DNA of 64,000 bases, taken from Streptomyces sp. TLI_105. Lineage in GTDB: Bacteria > Actinomycetota > Actinomycetes > Streptomycetales > Streptomycetaceae. Of this stretch, positions 58,389-64,000 are shown in pieces (the first letter of the stretch is position 1; the number at the start of each line of letters is the position of its first letter). Below the pieces are notes generated by a model. It was not told where the DNA came from and did no database searches. It saw nothing but the letters and a program-made list of their open reading frames with translations. The stretch spans positions 2,704,501 to 2,768,500 of the forward strand of contig NZ_FNSM01000001.1 in assembly GCF_900105415.1 (NCBI RefSeq). Reading direction: 5' to 3'. Made by a program: the position numbers and the translations under genes.

Positions 58389-59090
58389 CTATTCGGGCGT
58401 GGCTTCGAGGGCGTGCGCGACCATCGCGAGCAGGCTCTCGACGACGCTGTACCGCTTGCGCGCGTCCATGATCACCACGGGCACGTGCGCGGGCACGGTC
58501 AGAGCCTCCCGCACGTCGTCCGCCTCGAACAGCTCGGTGCCCTCGAAGTGGTTGACGGCCACGATGTACGGCAGCCCGCAGCTCTCGAAGTAGTCGAGCG
58601 CCGGGAAGCAGTCGGTGAGCCGGCGGGTGTCGGCGAGCACGATCGCCCCGATCGCCCCGCGCACCAGGTCGTCCCACATGAACCAGAAGCGCTGCTGTCC
58701 CGGCGTGCCGAAGACGTACAGCACCAGGTCGTTGTCGAGGGTGATCCGGCCGAAGTCCATCGCCACCGTGGTGGTGAGCTTGTCCGGGGTGGCGGTGAGG
58801 TCGTCGGTGTCCTCGCTCGCCCGGGTCATCAGCGCCTCGGTCTGGAGCGGGGTGATCTCCGAGACGGCGCGGACGAAGGTGGTCTTGCCGACGCCGAAGC
58901 CGCCCGCGACGACGATCTTCGTCGCGATCGGGGCGCGGGAGTGGTCGAGCTGCCAGTCCTGGGCGCCCTCTTCGGTGTCGACCCCGTCGGCGACCGGTTC
59001 GCGCGATGCGGACCCCGGCTGGGCGGGGATGCCGACGGCGGCCGCCGGCGTTTCGGAGACGGCGGCGGCGTCAGAGACGACGGAGTCCAC
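58389..59090 (-). CDS. Conservon GTP-binding protein (CvnD)
   Basis: 233 residues: a ~45-residue variable N-terminus, then a small-GTPase domain with G1 GGFGVGKTTFV, G3 FGTPGQQRFWFMW and G4 region VAVNHFEG. It is the MglA/Rab-like ATP/GTP-binding family DUF of conservons. Last of the Cvn set; it overlaps the CvnC end by 20 nt. In the studied cvn9 (rar) system such proteins form a membrane-associated signalling complex affecting development; equivalence here is inferred. Confidence 0.9.
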   Translation of the reverse strand: MDSVVSDAAAVSETPAAAVGIPAQPGSASREPVADGVDTEEGAQDWQLDHSRAPIATKIVVAGGFGVGKTTFVRAVSEITPLQTEALMTRASEDTDDLTATPDKLTTTVAMDFGRITLDNDLVLYVFGTPGQQRFWFMWDDLVRGAIGAIVLADTRRLTDCFPALDYFESCGLPYIVAVNHFEGTELFEADDVREALTVPAHVPVVIMDARKRYSVVESLLAMVAHALEATPE

Positions 59091-59493
59091 TCAGCACCCT
59101 TTCGAGGAGCGCGCGGTCGGGCTGCCCGGTGCCGTGACCGGTCCCGTACACACGGATCTTTCCCTGGTCGGCCAGGTCGCTGAGCAGCACCCGGACGACC
59201 CCCAACGGCATCTTCAGAAGCGCCGAGATCTCCGCGACCGTCCGCATCCGGCGGCAGATCTCGACGATGGCCCGCATCTCCGGCATCAGGCCGCGGGCGG
59301 CGGGCCCGCCGTCCGTCAGGACCTTGCGGGCGGCGGGCGCTTCGAGCGCCGCCACGAAGGTCTCGACGAGCAGGATGTGACCGAAGCGGGTCCGGCCGCC
59401 GGTCAGCGAGTACGGGCGCACGCGCGCGGGGCGCCGTCCCTCTCCCCGTACCGGCAGCGTGAAGGCGTGATGTGCCGAGGACATGGCCGTCAC
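59071..59493 (-). CDS. Conservon DUF742 protein (CvnC)
   Basis: 140 residues with the DUF742 pattern: RVRPYSLTGGRTRFGHILLVETFV, PEMRAIVEICRRMRTVAEISALLKMPLGVVRVLLSDLADQG (a winged-helix-like segment by parts) and the C-terminal DRALLERVLSGLRRL. It overlaps both neighbours, so it is translated with them. A DNA-binding role is possible but unproven. Confidence 0.92.
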   Translation of the reverse strand: MTAMSSAHHAFTLPVRGEGRRPARVRPYSLTGGRTRFGHILLVETFVAALEAPAARKVLTDGGPAARGLMPEMRAIVEICRRMRTVAEISALLKMPLGVVRVLLSDLADQGKIRVYGTGHGTGQPDRALLERVLSGLRRL

Positions 59494-59981
59494 TGGGTGC
59501 TCTCCATCGATTTGCGCAGCTCACTGCGGACTTCGGGGGTGAGTACGTGGCCGGCGCGGCCCACGAAGAGCGCCATGTGGTACGCCACGACGCTCATGTC
59601 GCAGTCGGGCGTGGCGTGCACGCCGAGCAGCGAGCCGTCGCTGATCGACATGACGAAGACGCTGCCCTCCTCCATCGCCACCATCGTCTGCTTGACCCCG
59701 CCGCCGTCCATCAGCCGGGCCGCCCCGATGGTGAGGCTGCCGATGCCGGAGACGATGGTGGCCAGATCGGCGCTGGAGCCGCGCGGCCCGTCGGGACGGC
59801 CGGCGCCCTCGGCGGCCGTCGTGGCCTGCTGGGTGGCCGGGTCCGACGAGAGCAGCATCAGGCCGTCGGAGGAGACGACGGCCACCGAGCGGACACCCGG
59901 GACCTCCTCCACCAGATTCCCCAGCAGCCATTGCAGGTTGCGGGCTTCCGTGCTCAGTCCGAACGTTCCCGTCGCGGTCAA
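59490..59981 (-). CDS. Conservon Roadblock/LC7 protein (CvnB)
   Basis: 163 residues. Roadblock fold: GLSTEARNLQWLLGNLVEEVPG, AVVSSDGLMLLSSDP, MVAMEEGSVFVMSISDGSLLGV, DMSVVAYHMALFVGRAG. Acts with the CvnD GTPase as do MglB/MglA pairs. The start is TTG preceded by GGAGG and overlapping the CvnA stop (TTGA), so it is coupled. Its own stop overlaps the CvnC start. Confidence 0.92.
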   Translation of the reverse strand: MTATGTFGLSTEARNLQWLLGNLVEEVPGVRSVAVVSSDGLMLLSSDPATQQATTAAEGAGRPDGPRGSSADLATIVSGIGSLTIGAARLMDGGGVKQTMVAMEEGSVFVMSISDGSLLGVHATPDCDMSVVAYHMALFVGRAGHVLTPEVRSELRKSMESTQ

Positions 59982-62959
59982 CTGCGTGCCTCCTCGACTG
60001 TGTCCCCCGTCTTCTCCCCTGTACGTGCGGTCTTCGTGGCTTCTGTGGGCGCCGTGCCCAGCTCCGCCTCCACGTCCCGGCGCCCCGCCTTGGCGCCCTG
60101 GTGGAAGCCGCCGAGCCGGCGGCGCAGGGCCTCCGCGTCCACGCCGCCCCGGCGGGGCGTGGTGGGGGCGGAGGGCTGACGGACCACCTGCGGGGTGCGC
60201 TTGGGCAGCCCCTTGTCGGTGACGCGCTCCCACTGCGCGGGGCGCGGACCGGGCACCGTCCCGTCGGCGGCGGTCGCCTCGACGGGCGCCGCCTCCTCGC
60301 CGTCGGCGGCGCGCTCGTGGGTGTCCGGCTCCGGCGGCGGGTCGGGCAGCCGGACCTGGAGCGTGGTCTCGGAGACGGACTCGTACGACGCCTCGGGCGC
60401 GGCTTCGGGCTCCGGAGCGTACGGCGGCTCGGGCTCGTGGGCCGCTTCCGGCTCGTAGGCCGCCTCCGGCTGGGGGGCGTACGGCGGCTCGGGCGTCGAA
60501 GGCTCGGGCTCCGGGGCGTACGCGGGCTCGGGCGTCGACTGCTCGGGCTCGTAGGCCGCTTCCGGCTCCGGGGCGTACGACGCCTCGGGGGTCGCTTCCG
60601 GCTGGGGGGCGTACGGCGCCTCGGGGGTCGCTTCCGGCTGGGGGGCGTACGGCGGCTCCTGCTCCCGCGGCTGTTCCGTGTCCGCCGCCAGGAACGCGGC
60701 CTCCGCCGCCTCCACGAGGGGGTCGCGGTGCCGGGGCGGCAGGGTGTTGGAGTTGGCCTCCGCGACCGAGCCGGGCAGCTGGATCACGGGCGCGGTGCCG
60801 GCGACCCGTACGGGCTCCGACACGGCCGTCGGCGGGGTGGTCGGCAGCAGGGCCGGCGGCAGGACCACGACGGCCGCCGTGCCGCCCGGCTTCTGCTCGC
60901 GCAGCTCGACGCGGACCCCGTGGCGGGCGGCGAGCAGGGCGATGACCCGCATGCCGAGCCCCTCGCCCTCGAAGGCCTCCGGGTCGGCCTCGGCGAGGCG
61001 CGCGTTGAGCTCGGCGGACCGGGAGGCGGTCATGCCGATGCCCGAGTCCTGCACGGAGAGCATCACCTCGCCGCTCTCCAGGAGCCAGCCGGAGAGCTGG
61101 ACCTCGGCGTCGGGCGGCGAGAAGGAGGTGGCGTTCTCCAGGAGTTCCGCGACCAGGTGGCTCAGGTCGTCCGCGGCGAAGCCGGCGACCTGGGCGTGCG
61201 GCGGCAGCGACTGGATGGTGACCCGCTCGTACCGCTCGATCTCGCTGACGGCCGCGCGCAGCACGTCGACGAGCGGGACGGGCCCGGCGTGGCCGTGGAC
61301 GTGCTCGTGGCCGGCGAGGACGAGGAGGTTCTCGCTGTGGCGGCGCATGACGGTCGCCATGTGGTCGAGCTTGAAGAGGGTCGCGAGGCGGTCCGGGTCC
61401 TGCTCGCGCTCCTCCAGCTTCTCGATGACGCCGAGCTGCCGCTCGACGAGCCCGAGGCTGCGCAGCGAGAGGTTGACGAAGGTGTGGTGGACGGTGCCCC
61501 TGAGCCGTTCGAGGTCGGCGGTGAGGAGGGCGACCCGGCCCTGGAGGTCGGCGCGCTGGGCGGCGAGCTCCGAGCCGACGGCGTCCTTGGCGGCGACCAG
61601 GTCGGCACGCTCGTCGGTGAGCCGCTCGGTCTGCGCGGCGAGGCCGGCGAGCTTGCCGTGCAGGGCGTTGAGGGAGCGGACGACCTGGGCGAACTCGTCG
61701 TTGCGGCCGGTGAAGCGGATCGCTTCCTCGGCGTGCGGCTCGGGGGCCGCGGCGAGCCGGGCGGCGCCGAGGCGGAGCACGGCGAGCGGCCGGGTGAGGG
61801 TGCGGGCGACGTAGGTGGAGATGCCGATCGCGACGAGGAGGCAGCCGCCGAGGAAGGCGATGCGCAGTTCGAGGGCGGTGACGTCGTCGTCGCGGAGCGC
61901 GGCGAGGCGTTCGACCCGCTGGGTGGCGAGGGCGGACTCGACGCCGCGCATCTGCTCGATGCGGGCGGAGAGGGCGGACTCCAGGGCGACCGGGTCCGTG
62001 CCGCGCTCGGCCTCGGTCAGCTTGGGCTGGTCGGTGAGGCTGGCGAGGGCGAGCTCGGCGGTCTTGACGTCGGGGCCGGTGACGGTGGCCGCGAGGGAGT
62101 CGCGGGCGGTGGTGCCGGCGGCCTGGTCGAAGTCGCCGAGGGCGGCGAGTTCGCGGACGCGGGCCTGCTGGGCGGCGGCGGTGAGGCCGTCGCGGGCCCG
62201 GTCGGCCTCGACGGCGCCCTCGGGCTCGTCGGCGACGTAGGTGCCGCTCTCGGCGTCGTAGTGGACGCCCCCGGTGGCCTCGGGCTGCGACACGGAGAGC
62301 GCGCCGAGGAGCAGGCCGCGGGTGGCGGAGGCCTGTTCGACGGCGCGGCCGAGGGCGGCGGGGGCGCGGGTGGCCTCGGTGAGGGCGGTGTCGGAGGCGC
62401 GGGCCGGGGTCTTGTCGGCGAGTTCGTCGGCGAGGGCCTGGAGCTTGCCGATGACGTCGGAGTACGCCTTGTGGGCCTCCAGGGCCGTGCCCTTGCCGGT
62501 GAGGGCGGCGCGGCGGACGGAGGGGACGCCGGCGAGGTCGCGGCGGAGTTCGGCGGGGGCGGCGGCCCGGATCTCGTCGATCTGGCGGTCGACGCGGGTG
62601 GAGCGCGCGTCGGTGACCTTCCGCCGGTGCTCGGCGTCGCCGCTCTGGGTCTCGCGTCCGGCGGCGATGTACGCCACGACCTCGTCGCGCTCGTCGGCGA
62701 GGGAGTGCGCGAGGGTGACGGCCTGCCGGTCGAGTTCGGCGAGGGTGACGAGGCGCTGGGACTCGGTGAGCTCGGCGGAGGCGGCGAGGATCGCGGGGGC
62801 TCCGGCGGCGAGGACGGTGACGCCGACGAGGGCGACGCCGGCGACCAGCCGGTTGCGGACGCGCTTGGGCCGGCCGGCGGGGGCCTGCGGCTCACCGGGG
62901 GTCTGGCTCTGCGTGCCGTTCTTGCTCCGAGGCCGCTTCTTCTGCACCGGTGCTCGCAT
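59978..62959 (-). CDS. Conservon sensor kinase-like protein (CvnA)
   Basis: 993 residues. A cytoplasmic basic N-terminus, TM helix at ~38-60, a large helical nitrate/nitrite-sensor-like (NIT) extracellular domain, TM helix at ~366-386, a HAMP-like segment, a coiled coil, and a HATPase domain (ELLENATSFSPPD, DSGIGM, GEGLGMRVIALLAARHG). No clear phospho-His box. Residues about 766-856 form a Pro/Glu/Ala/Tyr repeat (YAPQPEATPEA, YAPEPEAAYEPE). First gene of the conservon; it should sense a signal and act on CvnB-D. Confidence 0.92.
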   Translation of the reverse strand: MRAPVQKKRPRSKNGTQSQTPGEPQAPAGRPKRVRNRLVAGVALVGVTVLAAGAPAILAASAELTESQRLVTLAELDRQAVTLAHSLADERDEVVAYIAAGRETQSGDAEHRRKVTDARSTRVDRQIDEIRAAAPAELRRDLAGVPSVRRAALTGKGTALEAHKAYSDVIGKLQALADELADKTPARASDTALTEATRAPAALGRAVEQASATRGLLLGALSVSQPEATGGVHYDAESGTYVADEPEGAVEADRARDGLTAAAQQARVRELAALGDFDQAAGTTARDSLAATVTGPDVKTAELALASLTDQPKLTEAERGTDPVALESALSARIEQMRGVESALATQRVERLAALRDDDVTALELRIAFLGGCLLVAIGISTYVARTLTRPLAVLRLGAARLAAAPEPHAEEAIRFTGRNDEFAQVVRSLNALHGKLAGLAAQTERLTDERADLVAAKDAVGSELAAQRADLQGRVALLTADLERLRGTVHHTFVNLSLRSLGLVERQLGVIEKLEEREQDPDRLATLFKLDHMATVMRRHSENLLVLAGHEHVHGHAGPVPLVDVLRAAVSEIERYERVTIQSLPPHAQVAGFAADDLSHLVAELLENATSFSPPDAEVQLSGWLLESGEVMLSVQDSGIGMTASRSAELNARLAEADPEAFEGEGLGMRVIALLAARHGVRVELREQKPGGTAAVVVLPPALLPTTPPTAVSEPVRVAGTAPVIQLPGSVAEANSNTLPPRHRDPLVEAAEAAFLAADTEQPREQEPPYAPQPEATPEAPYAPQPEATPEASYAPEPEAAYEPEQSTPEPAYAPEPEPSTPEPPYAPQPEAAYEPEAAHEPEPPYAPEPEAAPEASYESVSETTLQVRLPDPPPEPDTHERAADGEEAAPVEATAADGTVPGPRPAQWERVTDKGLPKRTPQVVRQPSAPTTPRRGGVDAEALRRRLGGFHQGAKAGRRDVEAELGTAPTEATKTARTGEKTGDTVEEARS

Positions 62960-63330
62960 TCTTGATTCGTCCGCCGATGAAGCAGAGGTGACGGCCGGTC
63001 ACATGGAGCGCCCCCACCCCTGGTACGGCTTCCGACCATTCCAGCGCTTCTGGCAAGGGGACGGGCATCGGCCGCTCCGCCACCCGAACGAGTGAACAAC
63101 ACTCAGTAGTTGGCGAACAACTTCCGGAGTCGGATTCCGGGGGCTCGCGCGGGGCGCCGGTTGGATCTTCCGGGCGGCCTTTGGCAGGATGCCCGCCCGC
63201 AGCTTCCCGGAGGTGCTTCTTCCGCCTCCCGGGTCGCGTTCGCGAGGTTGGTACAGGCCTTTTCCGGTCCTTTGCAGGTCTCGTGAAGGAGTTCCGGGGG
63301 GAATGCGCGGGGGCGGGCAGACTGGACGCC
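62960..63330. other. Divergent intergenic region between conservon and PP2C-like gene
   Basis: About 370 bp, no gene seen. Two GAACAAC elements 21 bp apart (63094 and 63115) lie about 140 bp upstream of CvnA and could bind a regulator. No clear -10/-35 pair recognised on either strand. Confidence 0.4.
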
Positions 63331-64000
63331 ATGCGCAGTGAAGTCGCCTCCCTTCCCGGCAGCCCCGAACGCCCCAACGAGGACTGGGTGGCCGCCGTTC
63401 CGTCCACCTCGGACGGCGGAGGGGCGGTCGTCCTGCTCGACGGCGTCACACCTCCCGTCGGTGATGACGGTTGTGTGCACACGGTCCCGTGGTTCACCGC
63501 GCGACTGGGCGGAGCTTTGACCGAACTGTCCGGTTCCCGCCGGGACATGCCCCTGCCCGAGATCCTGTCGCTGGCAATCCGGCGCACCGCGGACGCCCAC
63601 CGCGACACCTGTGACCTTTCTCACGTGCGAACGCCCCAGGCGACCGTGGTGCTCGCCCGCTGGGACGAGACCCGGGTCGAACACCTCGTCCTCTCCGACT
63701 CCGCCCTCCTCCTGGAGGCCCCCGACGGGACGGTGCGGGCGGTGCTCGACGACCGGCTCGACCGGGTGCCGGACGAGGTGCGGCGCTCGCTGGAGGCGAC
63801 GGACCGGCTGCGGAACCGCGCGGGCGGCTTCTTCACCGCGGCGGCGGACCCGGCGGTCGCGGCGCGTGCGGTCGCCGGGACGACCCCGCGCGCGGAGGTG
63901 CGGGCCCTGGCGGCGCTCACGGACGGGGCGAGCCGCTGGGTGGAGCTGTTCGGCGAGGGCGACTGGACGGACTGCTTCGGCGTGCTGCGCGAGGAGGGTC
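63331..64000 (+). CDS. PP2C-like protein, partial (runs off the window)
   Basis: First ~223 residues; no stop before the window end. PP2C-like landmarks: RPNEDW at the N-terminus, GGGAVVLLDGVTPP, TPQATVVLARW, HLVLSDSALLLEAPDG and ALTDGASRWVELFGEGDW. Core Asp residues (in LLDG, SDSA, LTDG) suggest a metal-dependent Ser/Thr phosphatase fold, though divergent. It is a paralogue of the frameshifted gene in the tRNA-Arg island. Divergent from the conservon. Confidence 0.75.
   Translation, partial: MRSEVASLPGSPERPNEDWVAAVPSTSDGGGAVVLLDGVTPPVGDDGCVHTVPWFTARLGGALTELSGSRRDMPLPEILSLAIRRTADAHRDTCDLSHVRTPQATVVLARWDETRVEHLVLSDSALLLEAPDGTVRAVLDDRLDRVPDEVRRSLEATDRLRNRAGGFFTAAADPAVAARAVAGTTPRAEVRALAALTDGASRWVELFGEGDWTDCFGVLREEG

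Noticed and set aside
60390..60662. Repeated DNA as CRISPR or integration array
   Set aside because: Lies in frame within CvnA and encodes a protein repeat.
60101..62965. 954-codon plus-strand frame opposite CvnA
   Set aside because: Gly/Val/Arg-rich shadow; CvnA has recognisable domains on the other strand.

Overview
This is a high-GC actinobacterial chromosome segment, almost certainly Streptomyces. The evidence is the extreme third-position GC bias, frequent GTG and TTG starts, a chitinase promoter with DasR-type repeats, a conservon (CvnA-D), a Rho factor with a long Arg/Gly/Gln-rich insert, and a gene order (hbd - cobalamin adenosyltransferase - atp operon - tagO-like - glyA - sua5 - prmC - prfA - rpmE - LCP - rho - thrB - thrC - hom - lysA - tRNA-Arg) that I recall from S. 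coelicolor. No species can be assigned from the sequence alone.

Layout. About 0-9.3 kb holds accessory and secreted functions: a STAS protein, 3-hydroxybutyryl-CoA dehydrogenase, a TetR regulator divergent from a DrrAB-like exporter, PduO-type adenosyltransferase, a NarL-type two-component pair and a GH18 chitinase. About 9.4-34.7 kb is a long minus-strand housekeeping block: the nine-gene atp operon (atpI to atpC), a TagO/WecA-like transferase, glyA, a phosphatase-like protein without its nucleophilic Cys, sua5, prmC, prfA, rpmE, an LCP ligase, rho, thrB, thrC, hom, lysA, an ArgS-like protein and an orphan receiver protein. Two sigma-R-like promoters (rpmE, rho) and a Rex/Crp-like palindrome upstream of atpI suggest links to thiol and redox state.

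A tRNA-Arg(CCG) gene at 34.86 kb marks the left edge of a 4.6-kb island. Its 3' end and downstream terminator are repeated at 39.48 kb. The island has no integrase. It carries small unrecognised proteins, a DUF7660 protein, a PP2C-like gene with two compensating frameshifts, and a 61-nt 3' fragment of tRNA-Ser(UGA), which suggests a second, older integration.

From about 39.9 to 64 kb there are an M4 metalloprotease, a 1.4-kb stretch without a convincing gene, a HEAT-repeat protein, a CseA/CseC-like lipoprotein and kinase pair without an adjacent response regulator, an FtsW/RodA and PBP pair, a diiron ferritin-like protein divergent from a TetR regulator, an NlpC/P60 hydrolase, an MFS transporter, and a conservon followed by a styrene-monooxygenase-like flavoprotein. 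The window ends inside a second PP2C-like gene that is a paralogue of the one in the island.
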